Numbered from the stretch's first letter, positions 25,249-33,683 are shown. The stretch: DNA of 64,000 bases from Myxococcales bacterium (GCA_016793465.1 JAEUJW010000086.1:52353-116352); one strand, 5' to 3'. Numbers and translations are program-made. Notes: generated by a model not told the origin, from the sequence alone.

Positions 25249-25774
25249 GGCAAGCCTCGGTGGAGATCTGGCAGTCCGCGGTGGCCCGCTCGCAGGCGGA
25301 CAGGTAGCGCGGGTCGTCGGGGTGACGCGGCACGAGGCCGCAGATCTGATCCTGCAGCGAGCAGATCGCCGCGGAGATCTCGCAGACCTGCATGCAACGC
25401 CCGCCCTGCGCCTCGGGTTTGGCCGGGCTCATGTCGGTCGGCGCGTCGGCGACGGCGACCGGCGCGGTGGTCGGCTGCGGCGGGCTGGTCGGCGTCGCCG
25501 GGCCGGCCGCGTCCTCGCTGCCCGCGAGCGCCTCCTTCTTGGCGAGCTGGCGCGCGTCCGGCACGGCGATACCGGCCGAGCGCAGCTGGCCCTCGCGCGC
25601 GGCGAGCTGCTGCTCGAGGCCGGCGATGTCGTCGACGCCGTCGAGGTCGGCGCCGCCGCGGTGGTCGGGCTGCGACTCGGGGGCGGCGGTGTGGTCGGCC
25701 CGCTTGGCGCAGGCGATCGTCGACATGGCCAGGAGGACATGTCCGATCCACCAGATTGTCGGGCGACGGGTCAC
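25229..25774 (-). CDS. lipoprotein with C-terminal eight-cysteine domain, copy 2
   Basis: A 181-residue paralogue of the following gene, with a shorter linker. The signal peptide ends in STIAC (C22). A short helical segment (IAGLEQQLAAREGQLRSAGI) parallels the coiled coil of its paralogue. The C-terminal domain runs from CMQVCEISAAIC to CHGC and keeps all eight cysteines with the same spacing. RHPDDPRY matches RHPGDARY in the partner. Start ATG 25774 overlaps the stop of the upstream gene by 4 bp. Function unknown; sequence points to a secreted disulfide-rich protein controlled by the ECF sigma factor upstream. Confidence 0.82.
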   Translation of the reverse strand: MTRRPTIWWIGHVLLAMSTIACAKRADHTAAPESQPDHRGGADLDGVDDIAGLEQQLAAREGQLRSAGIAVPDARQLAKKEALAGSEDAAGPATPTSPPQPTTAPVAVADAPTDMSPAKPEAQGGRCMQVCEISAAICSLQDQICGLVPRHPDDPRYLSACERATADCQISTEACHGCSDP

Positions 25775-26322
25775 GGCGCGGCTCCGGCGAGGGCCTGCTG
25801 CAGCAGGCCGCGGTTCATGGTCAGCGCCTCGTCGTAGGCGGTCAGGGCGGCGTCGTCGTCGCCGCGCTTCTCGGCGACCTCGCCGCGCAGGGCGACCAGG
25901 CGGGCGGTGAAGGCGTTGACCTGCAGCGACGTGTAGTCGTCGCCGAGGCCCTCGCGCACCAATTCGTCGAGCTGCGCGGGCGTGCGGGCGTCGACCTCGG
26001 GGTGGTCGAGGCGCAGGCGGACCAGGCGGCCGTAGACGTCGTGGCGCAGCTGCTCGGCGGCCTCGCCGGCGACGGCGCGGGTCGGCCAGTCCTGCTTGCG
26101 CACCGACTCGAGGGTGGCGATGGCGCCGGCGTAGTCCTTCTTGCCGAGCAGGACGTCGACCTTCTTGTGCTCGACCTCGAGGTCCTGGGCGAGCGCGACG
26201 AGCACCGCGGGGTTCGGCGGCGGCGCGAGGCGACCGGCCTGGGCCAGGCCGACGAGCATGAGGCAGGCGCCGAGCATGAGGCCGGCGAGCAGGGACAACA
26301 CGGACGAGGTGCGGCGGGTCAT
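25771..26322 (-). CDS. membrane-anchored protein of the ECF sigma operon
   Basis: A 183-residue protein with an N-terminal signal anchor (SVLSLLAGLMLGACLMLVGLA in two parts, residues 7-28) and a helical exported part rich in Ala, Asp and Arg. AGAIATLESVRKQDW and DDDAALTAYDEALTMNRGLL look like single TPR-type helix pairs. A lipobox-like LGAC exists inside the hydrophobic stretch but is followed by more hydrophobic residues, so anchoring by the whole helix is preferred. No family recognised. ATG 26322 overlaps the preceding gene by 4 bp. Confidence 0.75.
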   Translation of the reverse strand: MTRRTSSVLSLLAGLMLGACLMLVGLAQAGRLAPPPNPAVLVALAQDLEVEHKKVDVLLGKKDYAGAIATLESVRKQDWPTRAVAGEAAEQLRHDVYGRLVRLRLDHPEVDARTPAQLDELVREGLGDDYTSLQVNAFTARLVALRGEVAEKRGDDDAALTAYDEALTMNRGLLQQALAGAAP

Positions 26323-26822
26323 GGCGTGCCTCCGGTCGCCTGCTTCAACAGCTCGGCGCGCAGGGTGCCGCGGTCGGAGTCGACGCGGTCGTCGAGGTCG
26401 CGGCGGGCGTCGGCCTCGAGCTGCTTGAACTGCGAGGCGAGGGCCTGGGCCGGGGTCTTGCGGGCGGCCGCGGCCATCTGTTCGGGGTCGGGGTCGGCGT
26501 CGCCGCGCAGCACGACGACCAGCAGCGCCGCGGTCGCGGCGACCGGTGCGAGGCCCCACAGCCACTTGCGCCGCCACCACGGCACCGGCGCGATCGCCGG
26601 GGCGATCTGCGCCGACCACACGCGGTCGAAGTCCGGCGCGGCCAGCGGCTCGACCGCCCGCGCGTGGCGCAGCAAGTGGACGATCGCCAGCTCGGCCTCC
26701 ACCGAGCCCGCGCCGCCGTCCTCGGCCTGTCCGGCCCGCAGCTCGTCCTCCCAGTGCGGGCCCAACACGGCGCCGGGGCGGTCCGCTTCGGTCTCTGGCG
26801 TTTGCTCAAGGTTGCGCGACAT
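26319..26822 (-). CDS. probable anti-sigma factor-like membrane protein
   Basis: A 167-residue protein with a soluble N-terminal half, one membrane segment (about 88-106, WLWGLAPVAATAALLVVVL) and a charged C-terminal half (QFKQLEADARRDLDDRVDSDR). The gene order directly after an ECF sigma gene, and this topology, suggest an anti-sigma factor. The usual HxxxCxxC zinc motif is missing, so the assignment rests on context. It follows the sigma gene by 75 bp and overlaps the next gene by 4 bp. Confidence 0.7.
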   Translation of the reverse strand: MSRNLEQTPETEADRPGAVLGPHWEDELRAGQAEDGGAGSVEAELAIVHLLRHARAVEPLAAPDFDRVWSAQIAPAIAPVPWWRRKWLWGLAPVAATAALLVVVLRGDADPDPEQMAAAARKTPAQALASQFKQLEADARRDLDDRVDSDRGTLRAELLKQATGGTP

Positions 26823-26897
26823 GGGGACCCCCGATGAGGTTCGCGGCCTGAACGCAGGTCAGGGCGCGCGGCTTACAAGGTCGTGAATATGGGCGGG

Positions 26898-27479
26898 TCA
26901 TAGCTCGGTGGCGACCATCAGCCCCTGCTTCTCGCAGGCGGCGCGAAAGCTCTTGCAGGCGCGGAACAGCAGCACGTCCAGGGTGCCGACCTTCACGTCG
27001 AGGACGACGGCGCACTCCTCGCGGCTCTTGTCCTCCAGCAGGCGCAGGCGCAGCACCTGCGCGTAACGCGGGTTGAGGTCGGACAGCACGGCCTCGATGC
27101 GCACGCGCAGGGCGCCGCGCTGGAGCTCCTCCTCGGCCGGGTTCCTGGCCTCGGACGAGCCGGCGGTGCCGAGGTGCTCCTCGAAGGCGCCGCGCAGGCG
27201 CTGGCGGCGACCCGAGGCGCGCAGCAGGTCGCGGGCCTTGTTCTTGGCCAGGGTCTTCAGCCAGGGGTAGAGGCCGCCCTCGTGCCAGGTGAACGTAGAG
27301 AGGTGCTTGTAGGCGGCGAGGAAGGTCTCGCGCAGGCAGTCGTGGGCGTCGTCGCGGTCGCCGAGCATCGGCACCAGCACGTAGGAGAACAGGGTCGGCG
27401 CGTAGGCGCGGTAGATCTGCTCGAAGGCCTTGCGGTCGCCGGCCGCGGCCTTGGCCACCACGGCCTTCTCGTCGGGCAT
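26898..27479 (-). CDS. ECF-type RNA polymerase sigma factor
   Basis: A 193-residue sigma-70 family protein. Region 2 is AFEQIYRAYAPTLFSYVL ... DDAHDCLRETFLAAYKHL with WLKTLAKNKARDLLR, and region 4 is LNPRYAQVLRLRLLEDKSREECAVVLDVKVGTLDVLLFRA. It should direct polymerase to its own operon, which continues with a membrane protein, a second membrane-anchored protein and two cysteine-rich lipoproteins, suggesting an envelope stress or surface response. ATG 27479 (MPDEKAVV) is taken; the frame runs further upstream through the intergenic gap. It is divergent from the pseudouridine synthase gene, 73 bp away. Confidence 0.92.
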   Translation of the reverse strand: MPDEKAVVAKAAAGDRKAFEQIYRAYAPTLFSYVLVPMLGDRDDAHDCLRETFLAAYKHLSTFTWHEGGLYPWLKTLAKNKARDLLRASGRRQRLRGAFEEHLGTAGSSEARNPAEEELQRGALRVRIEAVLSDLNPRYAQVLRLRLLEDKSREECAVVLDVKVGTLDVLLFRACKSFRAACEKQGLMVATEL

Positions 27480-27552
27480 CGGTTCGCGGCGACCCACGGG
27501 CCGGAGGGTATCGCGCTTGTCGGCCCTCGTGGTGCGGTATAAGCCGGCCCGC

Positions 27553-28341
27553 GTGCCCCGGCTCGACCTGCTCATCGCCCACAACCTCGGCCTGTCGCGG
27601 GGGGTCGTGACCCGGCTGTGCCGCGCCCGGCGGGTCGCCGCCCCGGACGGCACCCCGCTGACCGACCCCGGCCTGCAGGTCGCGCCGTCCGAGCTCCCGC
27701 GCGACGTGACCATCGACGCGCGCCTGCACACGCTGCACGTGCGCTACCACCTGCTGCAGCACAAGCCGGTCGGGTTCGTCACCGCGCTGCGGGACGACCG
27801 CCACGCCACGGCCTACGAGCTGCTGCGCGAGGCCCCGCTGCAGCGCGACCTGCGGGCCGTCGGGCGCCTCGACCTCGAGACCTCGGGCCTCCTGTTGTGG
27901 ACCACCGAGGGCACCCTGCTGCACAAGATCACGCACCCGCGCTACGCCGTGCCGCGGGTCTACCAGGCGGCGCTGTCGGGGCCGTGGCGGGCGCCGCCGC
28001 CGGACTTCGCGCTCGAGGACGGCCACCGCCCGGAGATCCTCGAGCTGCGCTCGCTGGCCGCCGACGAGGTCCACCCCGGCCTGCACGTGCCCGCGGGCGC
28101 GACGCTGGCGAGCATCACGATCACCGGCGGCAAGTTCCACGAGGTCCGGCGCATCTTCGTGGCCCTCGGCGCCGAGGTCGTCGGCCTGTGCCGCGTCGCT
28201 TACGGCCCGCTGGTGCTGCCGCGCGACCTGCCCGCCGGGCGGCACGTCGCGGTCGACCTGCACGCCGTGTTCTCCGGCCTGCACCCGCGGCCCAGACAGG
28301 CGGGCGAGCCGGCGGAGGAGGCCGTCGAGGTTGCCGACTGA
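27553..28341 (+). CDS. RsuA/RluB-family rRNA pseudouridine synthase
   Basis: A 262-residue enzyme converting uridine to pseudouridine in rRNA. An N-terminal S4-like segment (RLDLLIAHNLGLSRGVVTRLCRARRV) precedes the catalytic domain with the aspartate motif GRLDLETSGLLL, KITHPRYAVPRVYQA and GGKFHEVRRIF. The order and length match RsuA (16S U516) and its relatives RluB/E/F; which position is modified is not certain. Start is GTG 27553, since upstream sequence in the same frame overlaps the sigma gene promoter. It overlaps the next gene by 11 bp. Confidence 0.9.
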   Translation: MPRLDLLIAHNLGLSRGVVTRLCRARRVAAPDGTPLTDPGLQVAPSELPRDVTIDARLHTLHVRYHLLQHKPVGFVTALRDDRHATAYELLREAPLQRDLRAVGRLDLETSGLLLWTTEGTLLHKITHPRYAVPRVYQAALSGPWRAPPPDFALEDGHRPEILELRSLAADEVHPGLHVPAGATLASITITGGKFHEVRRIFVALGAEVVGLCRVAYGPLVLPRDLPAGRHVAVDLHAVFSGLHPRPRQAGEPAEEAVEVAD

Positions 28342-28957
28342 CCTGTCCCCGGGGACAGCCCTGCGGATCGCCCAGCGGATCGCCTGCACCGCCGTCGAGG
28401 GCCCGCACCTGCGCTACGCGCTGTGGGTCCAGGGCTGCTCGCTGCGCTGCCCGGGCTGCTGCAACCCGGAGATGTTCGCCGCCGACGGCGGCGAGGTGCG
28501 CACGGTCGACGCGCTGGTCGCGGAGATCCTGGCGGCGCGGGCGCTGCACGGGCTCGAGGGCCTCACCGTGCTCGGCGGGGAGCCGCTCGAACAGCTGTCC
28601 GGGCTGACCGCGCTGTGCCGGCGGGTGCGGGCGGCGGGGCTCGGCGTGCTCGTGTTCAGCGGCTACACGCTCGCCGAGGTCCGCGCGCTGGCCGGCGGCG
28701 CAGCGTTGCTCGCCAGCGTCGACACCCTGGTCGACGGTCGGTTCGTCGCCGGCGAGCGCGAGCCCGCCGACGGGCGGCGCGTGGTCGGCTCGCGCAACCA
28801 GGCGCTCGTCCACTGCACCGACCGCTACGCCGACCCGGCGCTGTGGCGCGGGCCGCCGCGGCTGGAGCTGCAGGTCGGGCCGAGCGGCGAGCTGTCCGCC
28901 CACGGCGACCCCGACCTCGCGCGGCGGCTCGTCCGCGGCTGGTCGGGCGCGCCGTGA
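28331..28957 (+). CDS. radical SAM activating enzyme, NrdG-like
   Basis: A 208-residue radical SAM protein. WVQGCSLRCPGCCNPE carries the cluster motif C-x3-C-x2-C, and LGGEPLEQ is the SAM-binding GGE motif. It resembles class III ribonucleotide reductase activating enzymes and related glycyl radical activases, but no reductase gene is nearby. It starts at TTG 28331 (LPTDLSPG) within the end of the pseudouridine synthase gene, indicating coupling. The C-terminal part has ELQVGPSGELSAHGDPD. Role in this organism unknown. Confidence 0.85.
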   Translation: MPTDLSPGTALRIAQRIACTAVEGPHLRYALWVQGCSLRCPGCCNPEMFAADGGEVRTVDALVAEILAARALHGLEGLTVLGGEPLEQLSGLTALCRRVRAAGLGVLVFSGYTLAEVRALAGGAALLASVDTLVDGRFVAGEREPADGRRVVGSRNQALVHCTDRYADPALWRGPPRLELQVGPSGELSAHGDPDLARRLVRGWSGAP

Positions 28958-29008
28958 GCGCACCCCGCGCGGTTTCATTGTGGTGACAGCGAACGCCGGA
29001 ACGCGGCC

Positions 29009-29036
29009 TTGAAACCGCATATGGCTGTGTTATAGG
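29009..29036 (+). promoter_or_regulatory. candidate promoter for the sulfite/nitrite reductase gene
   Basis: TTGAAA, a 16-bp spacer and TATAGG lie about 50 bp before the ATG at 29089, in a locally AT-rich gap. A leader of some 45 bases follows. Confidence 0.5.
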
Positions 29037-29088
29037 CTGAATCCTCATTCACTTTGATGAAGGGCGACCAGCGCCCCGGAGCAGTGCC

Positions 29089-30846
29089 ATGGCCGAGCAA
29101 GCGCGTTACGACAATCATTTCTCCCGCCCCGAGGACGTCGAGGAGTTCATCAGTGTGCTCGAGCGGTTCGAACGCGGAGAGCTCGGCGCCGAGGAGTTCC
29201 GCCAGTTTCGGCTGACGCGCGGCGTGTACGGGCAGCGGCAGATGGACGTCAACATGCTGCGCACCAAGTTCCCCGGCGGGATCATGAGCGCCGCGCAGCT
29301 GCGGGCCAGCGCCAACATCGCCAGGCAGTACGCGCGCCACGGCATCGGCCACGTGACCACGCGCCAGAACCTGCAGTTTCACTTCGTCAAGCTGGAGAAC
29401 ATGCCGAAGGCGATGGCCGAGCTCGACGCGGCCGGCTCGACCACCATCGAGGCCTGCGGCAACACCGTGCGCAACGTGACCGGCTGCCCGTTCGCCGGCG
29501 TGAGCCCGACCGAGGCGTTCGACGTGACGCCGTACACCCACGCGATCGTGCGCATGTGTCTGCGCGCGCCGTGGGCCAACGATCTGCCGCGTAAATTTAA
29601 AATGGCGGTCGAGGGCTGCAGCCACGAGGACCACGCGCAGACGGCGATCAACGACGTCGGCCTGCGCGCGAAGATCCAGGACGGCGTCCGCGGCTTCGAG
29701 ATGTTCGTGGCCGGCGGCCTCAGCACCAGCCCGCGCCCGGGCTATCGCCTGCACGCGTTCATCCCGGCCGAAGAAGTGCTGGCCCGCGTCGAGGCGACGA
29801 TCCGCCTGTTCGGGCGCCTCGGCAACCGCAAGAACCGGGCCCGCGCGCGCCTGAAGTACGTCATGAAGACGCTCGGCGAGGAGGGCTTCGTCGCCGCGTA
29901 CAACGAGGAGGTCGCGGCGATCTCCGCCGAGGGTCGCCTGAAGCAGTCGATCGACCTGCCGCCCGACGAGACGGCGCCGAAGGCCGACCCGCGCGTGCTC
30001 GCCGGCCCGCGCGTGGCCGACGACGACCCGACCTACAAGCAGTGGCTGCGCACCGTCGACCCGCAGAAGCAGCCCGGCTTCGCCGCCGTGACAATTAAAC
30101 TCGAGCGCGGCGACGTGACCGCCGCGCAGTTCGACCAGCTCGCCGAGCTCGTCGAGGTGTTCTCGGACGGCACCCTGCGCACCGCCAACAACCAGAATTT
30201 AATTCTGCGCTGGGTCCGCAGCGAGGCGCTGCCCCACCTGTTCGCCCGCTTGCAGGAGATCGGGCTGGCCGAGCTGGGGTCGAACACGATCCTCGACGTG
30301 GTCAGCTGCCCCGGCGCCGACAGCTGCAACCTCGCGGTCACCGCGAGCATGAGCCTGGCCAAGCACCTCACACGCTATCTCAAGAATCCGGGCAGGTCGG
30401 CGGACAGCGTCGAGGCGGCGCGCTCGGCCGACATTAAAATCTCCGGGTGCCCGAACTCGTGCGGGCAGCACCACGTGGCGGCGATCGGCTTCCACGGGAC
30501 CGTGCGGCACGCCGGCGACGGGCGGCAGATCCCCGAGTACCAGCTGCACCTCGGCGGCGGGTTCGACGAGGACGGCGTGCAGTTCGGGCGGCACATCGTC
30601 AAGATCCCGGCGCAGCGGGCCGGCGAGGCCCTGCTCGCGCTGCTCGACCTCTACCGCGACGAGCGCGAGGACGGCGAGGACGCGCGCGCGTTCTTCCGCC
30701 GCGTGACCAAGGAAGAAGTCGCGGCCGCCCTCGGGCCGCACCTCATCGGCATGAACTTCGACGGCCTGCGCGAGCAGGACCTGTTCGACCTCGGCCACGA
30801 GGAGCGCTTTGATGTGGCGATCGGTCGGGGCGAGTGCGCGGCCTGA
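29089..30846 (+). CDS. ferredoxin-type sulfite/nitrite reductase (siroheme, 4Fe-4S)
   Basis: A 585-residue assimilatory reductase carrying out six-electron reduction of sulfite or nitrite in the cytoplasm. Two ferredoxin-like halves are evident: TTRQNLQFHFV (90-100) and ANNQNLILRW (366-375). Siroheme/cluster ligands are C407 and C413 (CPGADSC) and C454 and C458 (CPNSC), with GCPFAG and KMAVEGCSHED supporting the family. Sulfite versus nitrite cannot be decided safely from motifs. ATG 29089 follows a candidate promoter at 29009. Tandem terminator hairpins lie after the stop. AT-rich codon islets occur at 29596, 30094, 30197 and 30433. Confidence 0.93.
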   Translation: MAEQARYDNHFSRPEDVEEFISVLERFERGELGAEEFRQFRLTRGVYGQRQMDVNMLRTKFPGGIMSAAQLRASANIARQYARHGIGHVTTRQNLQFHFVKLENMPKAMAELDAAGSTTIEACGNTVRNVTGCPFAGVSPTEAFDVTPYTHAIVRMCLRAPWANDLPRKFKMAVEGCSHEDHAQTAINDVGLRAKIQDGVRGFEMFVAGGLSTSPRPGYRLHAFIPAEEVLARVEATIRLFGRLGNRKNRARARLKYVMKTLGEEGFVAAYNEEVAAISAEGRLKQSIDLPPDETAPKADPRVLAGPRVADDDPTYKQWLRTVDPQKQPGFAAVTIKLERGDVTAAQFDQLAELVEVFSDGTLRTANNQNLILRWVRSEALPHLFARLQEIGLAELGSNTILDVVSCPGADSCNLAVTASMSLAKHLTRYLKNPGRSADSVEAARSADIKISGCPNSCGQHHVAAIGFHGTVRHAGDGRQIPEYQLHLGGGFDEDGVQFGRHIVKIPAQRAGEALLALLDLYRDEREDGEDARAFFRRVTKEEVAAALGPHLIGMNFDGLREQDLFDLGHEERFDVAIGRGECAA

Positions 30847-30866
30847 GCTGAGTGCTTCGAAGTGAA

Positions 30867-30892
30867 GAAGGGCTCCGCGTGCGGGGCCCTTC
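30867..30892 (+). terminator. terminator hairpin 1 after the reductase gene
   Basis: Arms GAAGGGCTCCG and CGGGGCCCTTC pair with one mismatch or G-U around CGTG, followed by TAATTT. It is 21 bp after the stop. Confidence 0.7.
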
Positions 30893-31012
30893 TAATTTGC
30901 TTCACACGTGGTCGCTCGACCGAGGCGAGCGCGCGGCCTCTGCTGGTCCGCAGGAGAACTGCGAGGCCCCGGTGCGGGCCCTCAATTCGCTTTACGCGTG
31001 GGCGCTCGACCG
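30871..31012. repeat. tandem degenerate repeat containing terminator modules
   Basis: Segments 30871-30921 and 30963-31012 are copies of one unit: a GC-rich hairpin with GTGCGGG at its top, then AATTYGCTT, ACRCGTGG and CGCTCGACCG. A third hairpin of the same kind sits at 31051. The repeat spacing is about 90 bp. Confidence 0.65.
30963..30983. terminator. terminator hairpin 2
   Basis: GAGGCCC and GGGCCTC-type arms around CGGTGC, followed by AATT. It belongs to the second copy of the tandem unit. Confidence 0.5.
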
Positions 31013-31050
31013 GGAGAGGCGGGCCTCGGTTGAGGATTTTTAGAAGAAAT

Positions 31051-31083
31051 AAAAAGGCCCCGGGTGCGGGGCCCTTTTATTTT
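31051..31083. terminator. bidirectional intrinsic terminator (hairpin 3)
   Basis: AAAAAGGCCCCGGGTGCGGGGCC followed by CTTTTATTTT: a classic stem with an A run on one side and a T run on the other, placed between convergent genes ending at 30846 and 31092. The strongest terminator in the GC-rich part. (Sequence shown in two pieces: AAAAAGGCCCC and GGGGCCCTTTT.). Confidence 0.85.
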
Positions 31084-31091
31084 GACGGCGA

Positions 31092-32573
31092 TCAGCCGCG
31101 GGCCGACAGGTACACCTTGCCCTTCGAGAGGGCGTAGGTGACCTTCATCGTGCGCAGCAGGGACATGTTGATGTAGCCGCCGAGCTCGAAGCTCGAGCCG
31201 TTGACGATCTGCCCGAGCGCCGCGTCCGGCGGCGTGCCGGTGAGGACCAGGCCGCCGACGCCGCCCTTCAGCGGGGTGTTCCCGACGGTGACCTTGTCGA
31301 CGTAGACCATCTTGAGGCCGGCGTTGGGGTCGTCGAGCTGCTCGAGCTCGCGGGGCAGGTGGCCGCTCTTCAAGAACTCCTTGCGTGCGACCGCGAGGGA
31401 CGAGCCGTACGAGCCGCCGAACCAGGCGTAGAACTTAAACTCGGAGCCGTCGATCGAGACCGTGGTCGCCGGGGCGATCAGGAGGTGCATGTCGATCATC
31501 AGCAGCGGGGCCTCGGACGCGCCGGCGGGGGCGGCCGCGGGGGCGGCGGCCTCGAGCTGGAGGGTGGCCGACGGGAAGTCGAAGGTGATCGCGCCGATCT
31601 TGTTCATGGCCTGGCGGCCGAGCACCACGCCGGGCACCTCGCCGACGTTGTAGGGCGAGAGGTCGTCGACGATCGCGGGGATGTTGGTGAGCTTCAGGTC
31701 GCCGAACTTGATCTCGGGGATCAGCACGACCGAGGTCTCGGCGGCCGCGCCGGCCGGGGTGATCTTGCCGAGCTCCGCGAGTTTGAGCTGGTCGGCCAGC
31801 GCCTTGTGGATGCGGGCCTCCTCGCGCAGCTCGAAGAACACGATGCGGGTGAACTCCTTGCCGACGGTGCCGCCCGAGTGTTTGAGGCCCTGAGCGGGGT
31901 CGATCTGCAGGTCGGAGGTGCCCTTGGCGCCCTCGACTTTGATCAGCTCGCCCTTGCCCTCGAGCGGGCGCATGAACGCGGCGAGGCTCAGCAGCAGCGG
32001 GCGGACCGGGTTCTCCTGCTCGACCTGCTTGAACAGCTGGTCGAGGGTCTTGACTGAATTGCCGGCGTCGGCGAGGGCGTAGTAGCTCCACAGCTTGCAC
32101 AGCAGCGGGTCGAGCTGGTTGGGCTCGCCGGCGAGGATCTTGTCCTGCAGCTCGATGGCGGCGAGGTGGTCGCCGGCGGCCTGGTAGTTGCGGCCGAGGC
32201 CGACGGCGGCGCCGAAGTTCTTGCCGTCGAGCTCGAGGGCCTCCTTGTAGGCCTTGGTCGAGGCTTCGAAGTCGCCCGCGCGCCAGTTGGCGGCGCCGAG
32301 CACGGCGAAGGCCTCGGCGTTGTTGGGCTCGGCCTCGAGCGCCCGCTTGGCGCGGTCCATGGCGGACTTCCAGCGGCCCTTGGCGAGGTCCTCGTTGGCG
32401 AGGCCGGTGAGGGTGCGCGCCTTGGCGTCCTTTTGCGCCTGGGTCCGCTTCTTCTCGGCCTCCTCGACGGTGAGGCCCTTGCCGCCCGGGCTCTTGGTGT
32501 CGCCCTTCTTGCCGCAGGCAGAGGTGGCGAGGGTGAGGACGAGCAGGGCGAGGACGCGGGTGTTGAACGACAT
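31092..32573 (-). CDS. TPR lipoprotein with retropepsin-like C-terminal domain
   Basis: A 493-residue exported lipoprotein. The signal peptide ends in ATSAC (C20). TPR repeats cover about 45-165 (LANEDLAKGRWKSAMDRA, AEAFAVLGAANWRAGDF). The C-terminal half contains a segment like the second half of a retropepsin domain: VGEVPGVVLGRQAMNKIGAITFDF, and later VGNTPLKGGVGGLVL. No D-T/S-G catalytic triad was found, so it may be a non-enzymatic relative. ATG 32573 is preferred over 32615 because the signal peptide begins there. It is 69 bp downstream of the flippase-like gene and may share its transcript. Confidence 0.8.
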   Translation of the reverse strand: MSFNTRVLALLVLTLATSACGKKGDTKSPGGKGLTVEEAEKKRTQAQKDAKARTLTGLANEDLAKGRWKSAMDRAKRALEAEPNNAEAFAVLGAANWRAGDFEASTKAYKEALELDGKNFGAAVGLGRNYQAAGDHLAAIELQDKILAGEPNQLDPLLCKLWSYYALADAGNSVKTLDQLFKQVEQENPVRPLLLSLAAFMRPLEGKGELIKVEGAKGTSDLQIDPAQGLKHSGGTVGKEFTRIVFFELREEARIHKALADQLKLAELGKITPAGAAAETSVVLIPEIKFGDLKLTNIPAIVDDLSPYNVGEVPGVVLGRQAMNKIGAITFDFPSATLQLEAAAPAAAPAGASEAPLLMIDMHLLIAPATTVSIDGSEFKFYAWFGGSYGSSLAVARKEFLKSGHLPRELEQLDDPNAGLKMVYVDKVTVGNTPLKGGVGGLVLTGTPPDAALGQIVNGSSFELGGYINMSLLRTMKVTYALSKGKVYLSARG

Positions 32574-32642
32574 GAGCGAGCGGGGAGCATACCCGCCCGC
32601 CCGTCGGCTTCGCAATAGAAGCGATCCGCCGGGAATCGGACC

Positions 32643-33683
32643 TCAGGCGGGGTCTGGGGGGTCGGGGACGCGGCGGCGGGCGGCGCGGGCGAGCAGCCAG
32701 GCGCCGGGCAGGGCGAGGGCGAGGGCGCCGAGCAGGCCGAGGATATAGGAGACGGCGACGAAGCTCGAGCCGGGGCCCTGGAGATCGTCCACAGGCAGGA
32801 ACAGGGCGAGGGCGAGGGCCCCGCCGACCTGATAGCTGCCGACCTGGGCCGGTCCGCCGGGCAGTTGGATGCTGAGGCCGACGATCGCGACCACGGCGGC
32901 GGCCTCGGCCAGCCCGAGCCCCAGGCCGCAGGCGTGCAGCACCAGCCACGACTGCAGGACCGTGAGGGCCCAGTAGACCAGCGACCACAGGACCAGCGGG
33001 AGGCCGCTCTGCGGGCGCCCGAGCTCGCGCAGGGTGGCGGCGAGGTCGACGGTGAAGCGGGCCAGGCGCTCGGGCAGGACGGCGATGAGGCGCGCGAGCC
33101 AGGCCCGCGGGGTGACGGCGAGCAGGGCGAGGCCGATGAGCATGGCGACGAACACCAGGCCCATGCCGCGACCGACCCGCAGGGTGTCGACCGAGCTGTC
33201 CGCAAAGCCAGGTGCGAGGTGGGTCGCCTGGTCGAGGCCGACGAGCAGCAGGGCGACGACGAGGAGGCCGTCGACGACGCGCTCGCCGGCCACGCCGGCG
33301 ACGGCCTCGGGCAGGCCGACGCCGGGCACGTCGGCGCGGGCCAGCAGGATCGGGCGGGTCAGCTCGCCGAGGCGCAGCGGCAGCAGCATGATCACGAGGT
33401 TGGCCACGAGGCCGCTGCCGTAGAGCAGGTCGCGCGGCACGCGGGCGCGCGGGTCGCCGGTGGCCGCGCGCACGCGCGGGTCGAGGGCGTAGCGCAGGCG
33501 CAGCGAGCGGGCGAGGCTGTAGGGCACGTGCAGCGCGGCGGCGGCGGCGAGCAGGCCGGGGCGCGGGAGGCTGAACGCGGCGGGCCACAGCGGCACGCGC
33601 TGGGCCGCGAGCCACAGCAGGACGGCGGCGCCGGCCAGAGACGCGAGCCACAACAATGCGGCGCGGCGAGGCGAGGCGGTCAC
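32643..33683 (-). CDS. UPF0104/LPG-synthase-type transmembrane flippase-like protein
   Basis: A 346-residue polytopic membrane protein with about eight hydrophobic helices. Family features include RSLRLRYAL near the start, LLPLRLGELTRPILLAR, AGVAGERVVDGLLVV and SIQLPGGPAQVGSYQ. This is the transmembrane domain family of lysylphosphatidylglycerol synthases and related lipid transporters; the cytosolic synthase domain is absent, so a transport or lipid-flipping role is more likely than aminoacylation. It follows clpB on the same strand across a 230-bp gap with two terminator-like hairpins. Confidence 0.87.
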   Translation of the reverse strand: MTASPRRAALLWLASLAGAAVLLWLAAQRVPLWPAAFSLPRPGLLAAAAALHVPYSLARSLRLRYALDPRVRAATGDPRARVPRDLLYGSGLVANLVIMLLPLRLGELTRPILLARADVPGVGLPEAVAGVAGERVVDGLLVVALLLVGLDQATHLAPGFADSSVDTLRVGRGMGLVFVAMLIGLALLAVTPRAWLARLIAVLPERLARFTVDLAATLRELGRPQSGLPLVLWSLVYWALTVLQSWLVLHACGLGLGLAEAAAVVAIVGLSIQLPGGPAQVGSYQVGGALALALFLPVDDLQGPGSSFVAVSYILGLLGALALALPGAWLLARAARRRVPDPPDPA

